DNA of 64,000 nt from Thermincola carboxydiphila (GCA_016841725.1 JAENYP010000001.1:310001-374000), one strand, 5' to 3'; positions 16,695-25,642 are shown, counted from the stretch's first letter. Notes: generated by a model not told the origin, from the sequence alone. Numbers and translations are program-made.

Positions 16695-17243
16695 TTGTAC
16701 AGGAGGGGATTGTTAATGGCCGATGTTGGCGGCAAACTGGAGCAGGAAATGGCTGCTCCTACAGACACTTCTTTCAGGGAGATTATTACCAAGGCTATCT
16801 GCGGGACAGGACAACAAGATTTCCGGTATACAGAGATCCTGGCCATCCCGGTTGGACGCATCCCGTCAAGCATCCTGGGATCTTCTGTAACCAGGCTTAA
16901 ACTCACCGAACCACTGGTCACGGAGATATCAGGAGATGGCAGCAAAAGTGTCCGTGTCAGCGGGACATTTGATATTAATGTTTGGTATGCCTACAATGAT
17001 GATCAAACAACAGATGTAGCCAAAGAAACCGTTAAATTTACCGAGGTAATTCCCATCAGTGTTATCAGTGAAAATATCATTGGTCAGGTTGATGCCAGGG
17101 CCGTGCTTGTCAAGTCACCTAAATGTCATAAAACTATTATCAGTGAGGCAAGTCAGGTCCAGGTAGAGGTTGAACTCAGCATTTATGCTGAAATCATCGG
17201 GGAAACAAAGGTCTATGTCCAGGTGTACTCCGAAACCGAATAG
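16695..17243 (+). CDS. cotE: CotE-family spore coat morphogenetic protein, copy 1
   Basis: A 182-aa protein with the CotE signature: FREIITKAICG, RIPSSILGSSVT, VSGTFDINVWYAYNDDQT, ETVKFTEVIPI. In Bacillus, CotE directs assembly of the outer coat around the spore. The track start at 16695 (TTG-like) can move to ATG 16716, just after GGAGGGGATTGTTA, giving MADVGGKLEQEM. It lacks the acidic tail seen in copy 2. It sits 30 nt before the second CotE-like gene, so they form one operon. Confidence 0.85.
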   Translation: MYRRGLLMADVGGKLEQEMAAPTDTSFREIITKAICGTGQQDFRYTEILAIPVGRIPSSILGSSVTRLKLTEPLVTEISGDGSKSVRVSGTFDINVWYAYNDDQTTDVAKETVKFTEVIPISVISENIIGQVDARAVLVKSPKCHKTIISEASQVQVEVELSIYAEIIGETKVYVQVYSETE

Positions 17244-17273
17244 CAGAACACTTCTTGAAGGGAGGATTGGTAA

Positions 17274-17906
17274 ATGACCACCGACCGCCCCGTTGTGCGG
17301 GAAATTATCACGAAAGCGGTTTGCGGAAAAGGTGCCTACAAATACCAGAGGTCCATTGACCTGGAAATACCGGTAAGGCATAAAACCATACAGGTATTAG
17401 GGAACTTCGTCTCAAATTCGGCAATAGATGAAGCAGCATTTGTAGATAAACCCTTCCAGGGCGAAGCCATCCAGGTTAAGGGCCACTATGACGTCCATGT
17501 CTGGTATGCATATGACCAGGAAACCTGTGCCGCAAAGACCACCGTTACGTTTATTGAATTTATACCTGTAAATAAATTCGGCAAAAAGATTATTTCCAAC
17601 CGGCAGGCTTCCGCAAAAATCATCGAGAAACCGCGCTGCCGCAAGGCTTATGTGAAAAATATCGGGGAAAAAACAGTTATCAGGGTTGAAATTGAACAAC
17701 TAATGACAGCAGAAGTTCTCGGACTAACAAAGGTAAAGGTAGGTGTTTTACCTCAGGCAGCAGGCAGCAGCGAAACAGTAAGGGGCCGGGAGCTGACAGC
17801 TCCCCAGACTTCGGAAAATAGCGCTGTAAGTCCAATAAAAAACTTTTATTTTGATTTAAAATACGATGAAGATCTTCCAGAGGATGATGACGATTACGAC
17901 TACTAA
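17274..17906 (+). CDS. cotE: CotE-family spore coat morphogenetic protein, copy 2, acidic tail
   Basis: A 210-aa paralogue of the preceding gene: VREIITKAVCGKG, IQVLGNFVSN, VKGHYDVHVWYAYDQET, TTVTFIEFIPV. It is rich in conserved-looking cysteines (CAAKTT, KPRCRKAY) and ends in a strongly acidic EDLPEDDDDYDY tail, as in Bacillus CotE. GGGAGGATTGGTAA provides the ribosome site. Tandem CotE copies suggest sub-functionalised coat scaffolds. A terminator follows. Confidence 0.87.
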   Translation: MTTDRPVVREIITKAVCGKGAYKYQRSIDLEIPVRHKTIQVLGNFVSNSAIDEAAFVDKPFQGEAIQVKGHYDVHVWYAYDQETCAAKTTVTFIEFIPVNKFGKKIISNRQASAKIIEKPRCRKAYVKNIGEKTVIRVEIEQLMTAEVLGLTKVKVGVLPQAAGSSETVRGRELTAPQTSENSAVSPIKNFYFDLKYDEDLPEDDDDYDY

Positions 17907-17916
17907 AATAATTAGA

Positions 17917-17957
17917 AAAGCGTCATAGTTCTAAAGTCGAACGACGCTTTTTTTTTG
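17917..17957 (+). terminator. rho-independent terminator after the cotE pair
   Basis: AAAGCGTC pairs with GACGCTTT and is followed by a run of T residues, 11 nt after the second cotE stop. Confidence 0.82.
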
Positions 17958-17962
17958 GGGAA

Positions 17963-17993
17963 ATAGCACCACTGTAACTGTTAACATACTATA
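17963..17993 (+). promoter_or_regulatory. possible sigma-K-like promoter for the ATP-grasp operon
   Basis: CATACTATA at 17985-17993 fits the sigma-K -10 (CATAnnnTA); an AC dinucleotide lies 15 nt upstream (consensus 16-17). It is placed after the terminator and 55 nt before the first ATP-grasp gene. Confidence 0.3.
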
Positions 17994-18047
17994 TATAGTA
18001 ACTCACTTTTTAACACTATCTACAACCTGAAAAGAGGCGGAAAAATT

Positions 18048-19481
18048 TTGCCGAAGATATTCACCATAAACCTTACCTGTTCGCCTTCTCTTTCTGAGGG
18101 CAGCCTAACTGTTTCTGAAGATCTCTTCCCACATATCCGGTGCAATTTGAATGAAGAAATCAGGCTCCTTACAGGTAATCATTCTTTGGTTGTCAAGTTC
18201 AGGGGTATCCACCGGGATAATTTGCCATCAGTGAAAATTGACTCCGGAACCAGCCGGGAAATGCTGCTTCCGCTCCCGTTAAAATTGGAACTCCTGCCAG
18301 ATACTTCCTCCGGCACATGGCGCCTGGGACCTGTTATCGGAATTCTGGCCCACCGGTATGGCAAAACACTAAAACCTTTTGGAGAACAGACATCTTTTTT
18401 CCGTAAATTGATTAATTGCGCTAATAGTATCAATGCTGTCTGTTTCGCCTTTTCTCCCGGTGACATTGACTGGGAGAATGAGACCATTCATGGTTCAATA
18501 CCGGAAGACAGTACTAAGGGAATGCAGCTATGGAAGCAGGTAATGTTTCCATTCCCCGATGTCATTTATGACCGGGGATTATTCCCGAAAGGAGAAAAAC
18601 GCAGCATGGCGGCAGAGGTCCGGAGATTTTTTAGAAAACACCCCCGGACAAAACTTTTTAACCCAGCCTTTTTCGGAAAATGGAAAACTCACAACTTTCT
18701 TTCAGGCCATGAAGAAATTTACCGGCACCTGCCGGAAACGATGCTGTACACAACAGCAGCAGACATCGCCAAACTAGCTGCCCGCTATGATACAGTTTAT
18801 CTGAAACCCAGCGGCGGAAGCTCAGGAAAAGGTATTATTGTACTCCAAAAAAGAGATTCCGGATATATGGCTGCTTACCGGAAATTCCGTCATCTGAAAA
18901 CAGTCGACATCCCAGATTTCTCTCAATTGAATACCACTCTGGATAATCTGATCAAAGGCCGCAGGTATGTTATCCAACAGGGAATCAGGCTGGCCAAAAT
19001 ACACGGGAACCCCTTTGATATCAGGGTCCTGATGCAAAAAAACCGGCATGGGGAATGGCTGCGCACCGGAATTGCCGCCAGAGTCGCTGCCCCGGGAAAC
19101 CTCATCAGCAACATTCACGCCGGCGGGCATGCTGAGAAAATTACTGAAGTTTTGCAGACCGTTTTCCCCAACCCCCGGCAGGCACAAAGAGTCTTTCATG
19201 ATATCAGGAAACTGAGCTTCCTTATAGCCGGCTTAATCTCAAAAGAGGGGAATCCCTTATTTGGTGAAATAGCAGTTGACCTGGGAGTTGATGAAGCAGG
19301 CAAGGTTTGGGTTATTGAATGTAATGCCATCCCGGGCAGGAGTGTTTTCAGGCGTATCGGTGCAGACGGCATCGTTACCCAGGCTATCTCCCGGCCAATG
19401 GAATATGCGTATTATCTTTCGGGATTTGCCTCTCAGGCAGAGAAATATCAAGAGGAGGAACAGAGCCAATGGCCTTCATAA
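18048..19481 (+). CDS. YheC/YheD-type ATP-grasp protein, copy 1
   Basis: A 477-aa protein starting at TTG (GAGGCGG upstream). The N-terminal ~110 residues form a small beta domain; GPVIGILAHRYG opens the ATP-grasp part. Next come DVIYDRGLFP, FNPAFFGKWKTH, the nucleotide-loop YLKPSGGSSGKGIIVLQ, FDIRVLMQKN, and the metal-binding end GEIAVDLGVDEAGKVWVIECNAIPGR. YheC/D proteins of Bacillus are associated with endospores, and the fold generally couples a carboxylate to an amine or thiol using ATP. The substrate is unknown. It overlaps the next gene by 13 nt. First of four paralogues. Confidence 0.87.
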   Translation: MPKIFTINLTCSPSLSEGSLTVSEDLFPHIRCNLNEEIRLLTGNHSLVVKFRGIHRDNLPSVKIDSGTSREMLLPLPLKLELLPDTSSGTWRLGPVIGILAHRYGKTLKPFGEQTSFFRKLINCANSINAVCFAFSPGDIDWENETIHGSIPEDSTKGMQLWKQVMFPFPDVIYDRGLFPKGEKRSMAAEVRRFFRKHPRTKLFNPAFFGKWKTHNFLSGHEEIYRHLPETMLYTTAADIAKLAARYDTVYLKPSGGSSGKGIIVLQKRDSGYMAAYRKFRHLKTVDIPDFSQLNTTLDNLIKGRRYVIQQGIRLAKIHGNPFDIRVLMQKNRHGEWLRTGIAARVAAPGNLISNIHAGGHAEKITEVLQTVFPNPRQAQRVFHDIRKLSFLIAGLISKEGNPLFGEIAVDLGVDEAGKVWVIECNAIPGRSVFRRIGADGIVTQAISRPMEYAYYLSGFASQAEKYQEEEQSQWPS

Positions 19482-20848
19482 AATTAAACATCAGAGATGA
19501 AACCTCTCAGGTAATATATCTGGACCCCGGTGACCTGGGGTCACTTGATATAGAACCCCGTGATACCATCACGATAAAAGCAGGATCGTTGACAACAGAA
19601 GCCAGGGTGAAACTTATTCCCGGCGGAAGACAAATTTCTATGGGAACTCTAAAAAGCCTGAATCTTCCTCCGGTAAATGGTTTAAGGCTCAAAAGTGAAG
19701 GCCCTTCTCAGGTCCGGATCGGTCCATTGATTGGGATTCTTACCAGTCAGGGCGGCAGATACAGTGCCCCGCCCTATTCCTCACAGGGCAAACTGCTGCA
19801 GCGCTTTCTGACATATGGTCTGGAAACAGGCAGCATGGCCTTTGTATTTAATCCCAAGGGAGTCAGCAGGGATACAGGAGAGATTAAAGGACTATACCTG
19901 CATCAGGAACAGGATGGAGCAGTCATCTGGAAGGTGCACACCTTCTCCCTGCCTGACATCGTTTATGATAGAATCCTGTTCCGCTCTTTTGAACGAAAAA
20001 AACTCACCAAACAGATTACATCATTTCTGGCACATAATAAGGAAACAGTTTGTTTCAACCCCAAATTCCTTAACAAGTGGGAAACCCACCTGGTGTTGTC
20101 CCAAAACAGTTTTCTGCGGGAACACCTGCCTCAAACGGGAAAATTTGAAAGTCCGGAATCACTGAGGAATTTCATTAATATATATAAAACAGTGTATCTC
20201 AAACCTGTGCACGGTAGTCTGGGAAAAGGAATCATGAAAATATCACTCCTGCCGGAGGGATACGGTTATCAATACCGAAACAGGAAAAAGAATATCAAAG
20301 GCATCTGGGCGGATATTCACCCTATGGACATTGAAATTACTGATTTCATCAACAAAAAACCCTATGTAATGCAGCAGGGCCTGGACTTAGTCAGCTATAA
20401 TGACCGGGTATTTGACATCAGAGTCCTGATGCAAAAAAACGGTACAGGAAGCTGGGTTAATACGGCTATGGTGGCCCGGGTAGCATCAGAGGGCAATATT
20501 TTTCCAAATGTCGCCGCCGGAGGCGAAGCCACCAATGTAGAGAAACTATGGCGTGATATAACCACACAGGAGTGGATCGGTAGTGAAGCATATTTATCCA
20601 CACTTTCAATAAGCCTGACTGCAGCAGAAACCCTGGAAAAAACCCTGGGTATCTTTGCCGAAATAGGTCTCGACATAGGCATTGATTCCAGTGGTAAAGT
20701 CTGGATTATAGAAATTAACTCCAAGCCTTCATATAAAGTGTTTCCCAAAGATCAGCTATACCTGAAACAAAACGCTATCAAGCTTCCCATGGACTTTGCA
20801 GCATATATGGCAGGGTTTACACACAGGGAGGAGAGGGACTCCAATTGA
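19469..20848 (+). CDS. YheC/YheD-type ATP-grasp protein, copy 2
   Basis: A 459-aa paralogue with the same layout: N-terminal DETSQVIYLDPGDLGSLDIEPRDTI domain, IGPLIGILTSQGG, DIVYDRILFRSFERK, FNPKFLNKWETH, YLKPVHGSLGKGIMKIS, FDIRVLMQKNGTG, and IGLDIGIDSSGKVWIIEINSKP. ATP and Mg ligands (Asp/Glu/Asn in the last motif) are intact. It overlaps its neighbours (13 nt upstream, 4 nt downstream), showing translational coupling in the operon. Confidence 0.87.
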   Translation: MAFIKLNIRDETSQVIYLDPGDLGSLDIEPRDTITIKAGSLTTEARVKLIPGGRQISMGTLKSLNLPPVNGLRLKSEGPSQVRIGPLIGILTSQGGRYSAPPYSSQGKLLQRFLTYGLETGSMAFVFNPKGVSRDTGEIKGLYLHQEQDGAVIWKVHTFSLPDIVYDRILFRSFERKKLTKQITSFLAHNKETVCFNPKFLNKWETHLVLSQNSFLREHLPQTGKFESPESLRNFINIYKTVYLKPVHGSLGKGIMKISLLPEGYGYQYRNRKKNIKGIWADIHPMDIEITDFINKKPYVMQQGLDLVSYNDRVFDIRVLMQKNGTGSWVNTAMVARVASEGNIFPNVAAGGEATNVEKLWRDITTQEWIGSEAYLSTLSISLTAAETLEKTLGIFAEIGLDIGIDSSGKVWIIEINSKPSYKVFPKDQLYLKQNAIKLPMDFAAYMAGFTHREERDSN

Positions 20849-20904
20849 GAGCCCCGGCCGCCAAAACAGGTTTCAGGCTAATGAAAGCCAGATGGGGAGG
20901 GCTT

Positions 20905-22317
20905 ATGGGAGAACAGGATAATTATGTCTATCTTTCCCCCGAGACCTCAAAATTTTTGGGAATTCAATCAGATGCTAAGATTAGTTTTAAGACAGGTGCC
21001 TTGCGGAACACGGCAGTAGTGAGCACAGTCCGCTGCTCAACCGAGTGCAGCGAACCTATTATCTTTATTTCTCCGGCCCTCGGCCGCTGCTGCCAAATTC
21101 CCCCGGGCTCTGCCATTACCCTTAAATTTTACCCCGCTGAAGCATTATTGTGTGCCGGTCCGATAATTGGACTATTCACAGTTCGCAGCCACCTTCCTGA
21201 TACAGAAACAGAATTCGGAAGTTACGAGCAGGTTTTGGCCGCACTGGCAGAATCGGCAGAAAATATATCAGGCCTTATTTTCGTCTTCTGTCCTGAAGAC
21301 ATAGACTGGAAAAAACGCTTGGTAACGGGATATATTCCTGATTTGAAGCCAATTTCCGGAAATAAGGCCTGGAAGCCCCTTACCCTGCCCCTGCCTGACA
21401 CTGTTTATGACCGTATTCCAACCAGGTCGATCGAATCCAGGCCTGAGATTCAGGAGGCCAAATCCTGGCTGATGCTGCAGTCACAGTTACCTTATTTTAA
21501 CCCAAAATTTCTTGACAAATGGGAAACCCATGCACTCCTGCAGAATATTCCGGAAGTGGCGCCCTATCTGCCGCCGACCAAACCCGTTTATAGTCCTGAA
21601 GACATACGCGAATACCTGGAAAAATATCATTCCGTGTTTTTAAAACCATCCTCAGGCAGCCTGGGGCGAAGAATAATAAATATCCGGCAGCACGGTCAGG
21701 ATCAATACCAATTCATGTACCGTACCAGGGATAAGCAGACCGTTTCCGGTTCGGCAGCCGGTTTCGCAGAACTTTTGGCTGCCCTTGCCCCGGTTATGGG
21801 CAGCAAAGACTATATAGTGCAAAAAGACCTTCACCTGGCCAAATATGAAGGCTGCCCTTTTGATATACGCGTACTGGCTCAAAAAGACAGGTGGGGAAAC
21901 TGGCGGCGGACAAAAATTTACGTCCGTAAGGCCGCCCCGGAAAGTTTTCTCTCTAACCTCAGTGACGGCGGAAACCCGGAATCCATAACAACTGTCCTCA
22001 AGGAGGTTTTTCAGGCCGACTTCCTGGCAGGTGAAGGAATTGGTGAAGATATCCGCCAGGCAGTAAAAAAACTTCCCGCTGCTCTGGAAACAGCCTCAGG
22101 GATGACTTGGGGAGAGTTGGGACTTGACCTGGGTATAGACCGCAATGGTAGAGTATGGCTTATAGAAATAAATGCCAAACCTTTCCGCACCCTGGTATCA
22201 AAAAGCGGGTCATATAAAGTCATCGAGCGGTCCCTGATGCGCCCGCTGGAATTCGCAAAATTACTGGCCGGGTTTTATGGTCATTCACTAAACCCGTCTC
22301 AGACCAAAGGAGGGTAA
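20905..22317 (+). CDS. YheC/YheD-type ATP-grasp protein, copy 3
   Basis: A paralogue of about 470 aa. I prefer ATG 20905 (GGGGAGGG 4-5 nt upstream, MGEQDNYVYLSPET aligning with the other copies) over the track start at 20845. Motifs: GPIIGLFTVRS, DTVYDRIPTRSIESR, FNPKFLDKWETH, FLKPSSGSLGRRIINIR, FDIRVLAQKDRWGNW, LGLDLGIDRNGRVWLIEINAKP. The loop is GSLGRRI where copies 1 and 2 have G(S/L)GKGI, so the usual lysine is an arginine. This may change nucleotide handling or specificity. Confidence 0.85.
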   Translation: MGEQDNYVYLSPETSKFLGIQSDAKISFKTGALRNTAVVSTVRCSTECSEPIIFISPALGRCCQIPPGSAITLKFYPAEALLCAGPIIGLFTVRSHLPDTETEFGSYEQVLAALAESAENISGLIFVFCPEDIDWKKRLVTGYIPDLKPISGNKAWKPLTLPLPDTVYDRIPTRSIESRPEIQEAKSWLMLQSQLPYFNPKFLDKWETHALLQNIPEVAPYLPPTKPVYSPEDIREYLEKYHSVFLKPSSGSLGRRIINIRQHGQDQYQFMYRTRDKQTVSGSAAGFAELLAALAPVMGSKDYIVQKDLHLAKYEGCPFDIRVLAQKDRWGNWRRTKIYVRKAAPESFLSNLSDGGNPESITTVLKEVFQADFLAGEGIGEDIRQAVKKLPAALETASGMTWGELGLDLGIDRNGRVWLIEINAKPFRTLVSKSGSYKVIERSLMRPLEFAKLLAGFYGHSLNPSQTKGG

Positions 22318-23426
22318 TGCCATTGGAAATTGGTCCGCTTCTTGGCATTCTTACTATTTCGCGGCCCGGCACAACCCCTTTCGTCGGAGGCCAAAACGAG
22401 TCCTTTACGGAAATCCTTGAAGTTGCCAATGAAATGAGATGTGCCGCCTTTGTATTTAATCCTTTTGAAATTGACTGGTCTAAAAAAGCCGTATGGGGTT
22501 ACCGGTTTAACTCTAAAGCAAACCCGGGAGAATGGGAACGTCAGATATGCCCTCTTCCCAGCGTAATTTATAACCGGATACCCAACAGGACTCTTGAGAA
22601 CAGAGAAGATATCATACCAATTCTTGATACCTTAAAGCGGAAATACGGTTCCAGATTTTTCAACCCATTTTTTCTGGATAAATGGCAGACACACAGAATA
22701 CTATTTAATAATGATAAAACCAGGGCCTTTCTCCCGGAAACTCATCAGCTAAAGGATCCGGCCATACTGTCTGACATGATGTCACGCTATCTTTCGGTAT
22801 ACCTTAAGCCTAAAGCCAGCAGCCTTGGCAACGATATTTTTAAAATTAACATGACTGGAACAAAAATGTTCCGCTTTGTCCACCAGACCCTTGCCCAAGC
22901 GCCTCGGGAAGGTATTATGCGTGATTGCCGGGACATTTTGCGCGAATTGCCGGAAACCGGGGAGGAGTCCGGATATCTGGTGCAGCAGGCAATACCCCTG
23001 GCATGCTTCAGAAACCGGCCTTTTGACCTGCGCCTCCTGGTACAGAAAGACCGCAACGGAAAATGGCGAAAAACGGGGACAGCTGCGCGCATTGCCGGGG
23101 AAGGAAGTATCACCACCCATATTTTATACGGGGGAAGCAGATTTCATGCAGATTCAGTTATCAGGGAAGCAGCTCAAAATCATGGCTTTTCCTATAAAAA
23201 AGTTCAAAAAGAACTGAAAAAAATTGTGTTCTTGTTTCCCAGGATTATCGAATATGCCTATAGGCAATCTTTTGGTGAACTGGAAATGGACATTGGGATT
23301 GATGTAAAAGGCAAAGTCTGGTTTTTCGAGGCCAATTCCAAGCCGTTCCGGTTTGATGAAAAACTGCTGCGGGCAAAATCACTGGTTCGCCTGATCCAAT
23401 ATGTCCGTTTTCTTGATCATATGTAA
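22317..23426 (+). CDS. YheC/YheD-type ATP-grasp protein, copy 4 (lacks N-terminal beta domain)
   Basis: A 369-aa paralogue starting directly at the ATP-grasp region (MPLEIGPLLGILTISRPG) without the ~100-residue N-terminal domain of the other copies. Motifs kept: SVIYNRIPNRTLENRED, FNPFFLDKWQTH, YLKPKASSLGNDIFKIN, FDLRLLVQKDRNGKW, GELEMDIGIDVKGKVWFFEANSKP. The glycine-rich loop is SSLGNDI, lacking the GKG of copies 1-2. The start ATG overlaps the stop of copy 3 (TAATG), with AAAGGAGGG as ribosome site. Confidence 0.85.
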   Translation: MPLEIGPLLGILTISRPGTTPFVGGQNESFTEILEVANEMRCAAFVFNPFEIDWSKKAVWGYRFNSKANPGEWERQICPLPSVIYNRIPNRTLENREDIIPILDTLKRKYGSRFFNPFFLDKWQTHRILFNNDKTRAFLPETHQLKDPAILSDMMSRYLSVYLKPKASSLGNDIFKINMTGTKMFRFVHQTLAQAPREGIMRDCRDILRELPETGEESGYLVQQAIPLACFRNRPFDLRLLVQKDRNGKWRKTGTAARIAGEGSITTHILYGGSRFHADSVIREAAQNHGFSYKKVQKELKKIVFLFPRIIEYAYRQSFGELEMDIGIDVKGKVWFFEANSKPFRFDEKLLRAKSLVRLIQYVRFLDHM

Positions 23427-23477
23427 AACCGCGTCTGACAGCAAATACTGCCGGCACTCCCAAAGGAAGGTGATACG

Positions 23478-25016
23478 ATGAGGCTGGCCTTTCTTTACGA
23501 TAAGCGCCTGACTCAGCCAGAACTGCTGCAAGCATTTAGCAGCTGTATCCTAACGACCGGCCCGGTAACGGGCTGTAGTGTCCTCCTTCGCTGGGGAAAT
23601 CCCGAAGGACCTGATAATGTTTCCCGGGCTGTCCTCAACAGAAAACAGCCTTTGAAAAATTCTCTGGATAAGGAAAAGGTATTCGGGATACTCAAATTGA
23701 ACAGAATCAGGCGTCCCCGCTTTATTGCGCCCGGACCGGACTCACCTTATCCTCTGGTGGGTAAGTGGAATAACCAGACCTCAGGGGGCGTTACTGAAGC
23801 GGTAATTCAGACTTTTGACAAGGCCCTGACATCAGGGGCCGATTTCTTTGTGGAGCATGTTAATACCATTAAAAAATACAATATCTATTTCTTTGACCTT
23901 AACAGCTTTTGGGTCACCAAAAAAGTGGCTGTAAAAACCAGCGCCCCGCACAGCCGCATAACACCCTCATGGGTATATGAACAAATCCCTCCCGACCTGG
24001 ACCGGGATACTGTAAAAGCCTGCCTGTTGGCCCAGCGGGCCATCTATATTTTGGGACTGGATTTCGGCATGGTACATGCAGCCATTGACATAAGAGGCCG
24101 CCCGGTCATCCTGGATATTACCCCGGTCCCTGTTCTTCCGTTAAAAGCAATAAATCTTTTTTCTGAGCATGCCAAAAGGTTTACTGCTGATATTGAAAGA
24201 CCTGAAACAGGGTCTGACAGCCTTAAGGAAAATGGTATCCTTCTGGGCGCTGACCCTGAGTTTATGTTAAGGGGCCAGGAAACCGGCAGAATTGTTTATC
24301 CTTCAGACTTTCTTAAAATGGAGGGACCTCTGGGATTTGATGAAAGAAGTGAAAACAGAGAAGGCAGACTTTTTCCCCTGGCTGAGGTCAGACCTACTCC
24401 GGATCAGTGCCCTCTCAGGCTAACCAAAAAAATAAGGGACATCCTGGGAATGGCAGTATCCCTGATTCCCCCGGATATTGAATGGCTCGCCGGCAGTCTC
24501 CCCTTTGACAACTACCAGATAGGAGGTCATATACACTTCAGCAATATTAGTATTAACTGCCGCCTGCTGCGGGCTCTCGATAATTACCTGGCAATACCCC
24601 TGATGCTTATGGAAGACCCCGGCAGGTCGTCGAGACGCCGCCGGCAGTATGGCTGGCTGGGAAGTATCCGCCCTAAACCCCATGGCGGCTTTGAATACCG
24701 GACCCCCGGCAGTTGGCTGGTCTCACCGGAGATAGCCAGGGGCTGCCTGTGCCTGGCAAAAATTGTGGCCACAGAGTACCGGTCACTGACCAGGGATTAC
24801 TTCACTGACATCGAGCTGCAAAAGGCATTTTACCAGAGCAAAAAATACTACTTTTATGACATTTTTTATGAAATCCTGGAAGACCTCAGAAAAACGCAGC
24901 TCTTCAGCAAATACTCTGTTTACCTGACCCCTATTGTGGACCTCATCAAATCAGGCGGCCACTGGGACGAAACATCTGATATGCGTAAATCCTGGGGATT
25001 GCTTCCGGCGCCTTGA
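23478..25016 (+). CDS. two-domain amidoligase: ATP-grasp-like N-terminus plus PhiEco32-type COOH-NH2 ligase (type 2) C-terminus
   Basis: A 512-aa protein. Residues ~1-240 resemble a degenerate ATP-grasp protein (GILKLNRIRRPRFIAPG, LGLDFGMVHAAIDIRGRPVILDITPVPVLP). From ~255, LLGADPEFMLRG, EVRPTPDQCP, NYQIGGHIHFSN and GGFEYRTPGSWL match the glutamine-synthetase/GCS-like 'PhiEco32 amidoligase type 2' domain, an ATP-dependent carboxylate-amine ligase described by comparative genomics. The EFM glutamate and GGHIHF histidines are plausible metal ligands. It ends the ATP-grasp operon, 51 nt after copy 4. Predicted job: amide or isopeptide formation on a peptide or protein in the developing spore (inference). 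Confidence 0.82.
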   Translation: MRLAFLYDKRLTQPELLQAFSSCILTTGPVTGCSVLLRWGNPEGPDNVSRAVLNRKQPLKNSLDKEKVFGILKLNRIRRPRFIAPGPDSPYPLVGKWNNQTSGGVTEAVIQTFDKALTSGADFFVEHVNTIKKYNIYFFDLNSFWVTKKVAVKTSAPHSRITPSWVYEQIPPDLDRDTVKACLLAQRAIYILGLDFGMVHAAIDIRGRPVILDITPVPVLPLKAINLFSEHAKRFTADIERPETGSDSLKENGILLGADPEFMLRGQETGRIVYPSDFLKMEGPLGFDERSENREGRLFPLAEVRPTPDQCPLRLTKKIRDILGMAVSLIPPDIEWLAGSLPFDNYQIGGHIHFSNISINCRLLRALDNYLAIPLMLMEDPGRSSRRRRQYGWLGSIRPKPHGGFEYRTPGSWLVSPEIARGCLCLAKIVATEYRSLTRDYFTDIELQKAFYQSKKYYFYDIFYEILEDLRKTQLFSKYSVYLTPIVDLIKSGGHWDETSDMRKSWGLLPAP

Positions 25017-25036
25017 CGTAAATAATCCATAATGTA

Positions 25037-25064
25037 ACCTCCTGCCTGGCTTTCTCATATAATG
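25037..25064 (+). promoter_or_regulatory. possible sigma-K-like promoter for the YPEM-repeat gene
   Basis: AC-N17-CATATAATG agrees with the sigma-K pattern AC-N16/17-CATAnnnTA except for the last base. It lies 44 nt before the ATG. Confidence 0.38.
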
Positions 25065-25107
25065 TATTGATACAGGGCTTTACAGAAACAGAAAGGAGGT
25101 TGAGTTG

Positions 25108-25509
25108 ATGGGCAGACATCGTTGTAACCCACAGGTCAATTATAACTACAATTTTATGATGCCGGCGGCCGGCTATATGGCTGACCCTGGCGTTTACGGG
25201 GCTTGCCCCGGGACTCATGTGCCCGGTGCAGTTGCAGGAGCTTATGCTGATTTCCCCGGTGGTTATCCCGAAATGTATGCCGGTGGTTATCCGGAAATGT
25301 ATCCCGGTGGTTATCCGGAAATGTATCCCGGTGGTTATCCCGGAATGTATCCGGACTACTATCCTGAATTGTATCCGGGAATGTATGCAGGTTATTATGC
25401 CGGATATAATGGCTGCAATCCTGATTATCGCCGCCGGCACCGCAGAAATTTCCCATGGTGGCTGCTGCTGCTGCCGTTCGTTTTCCCGTTTTTTGGTCCC
25501 TTCTTTTAG
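25108..25509 (+). CDS. Tyr/Gly/Pro-rich repeat protein, probable spore coat component
   Basis: About 133 aa. The middle consists of near-perfect repeats GGYPEMYA / GGYPEMYP / GGYPEMYP / GGYPGMYP and shorter YPELYPGMYAGYY units. The N-terminus is Asn/Tyr-rich (RHRCNPQVNYNYNF); the C-terminus is RRRHRRNFPWW, a Leu run, and PFFGPFF. Composition resembles Bacillus Tyr/Gly-rich coat proteins that become cross-linked. AGGAGGT lies 7 nt before ATG 25108 (the track's TTG is 3 nt earlier). Placed immediately after the amidoligase operon, its repeated Glu carboxylates and N-terminal amines make it the candidate substrate (inference). Confidence 0.75.
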   Translation: MGRHRCNPQVNYNYNFMMPAAGYMADPGVYGACPGTHVPGAVAGAYADFPGGYPEMYAGGYPEMYPGGYPEMYPGGYPGMYPDYYPELYPGMYAGYYAGYNGCNPDYRRRHRRNFPWWLLLLPFVFPFFGPFF

Positions 25510-25573
25510 AAAGAAAAAAGAGGAGTGTCTCATAATTGATGGGGCACCCTTTCTTTTTAGCCCATGAAATTAA

Positions 25574-25602
25574 AGAAAGTGGCAGATAAATTTCTGCCAC
25601 TC
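25574..25602 (-). terminator. rho-independent terminator of the MurF-like gene
   Basis: Minus strand AGTGGCAGAAATTTATCTGCCACT followed by TTCTTT, 41 nt after the stop of the MurF-like gene. Confidence 0.65.
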
Positions 25603-25642
25603 AGACTGTTGACAAAGTTAACAATTTTGAACTATAAACATG

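Noticed and set aside
24946-25600. Minus-strand ORFs of 195 and 148 aa with regular repeats
   Set aside because: They are antisense images of the (GGYPEMYP)n gene; the repeats simply mirror that gene's tandem repeats. The plus strand has AGGAGGT and a meaningful composition.
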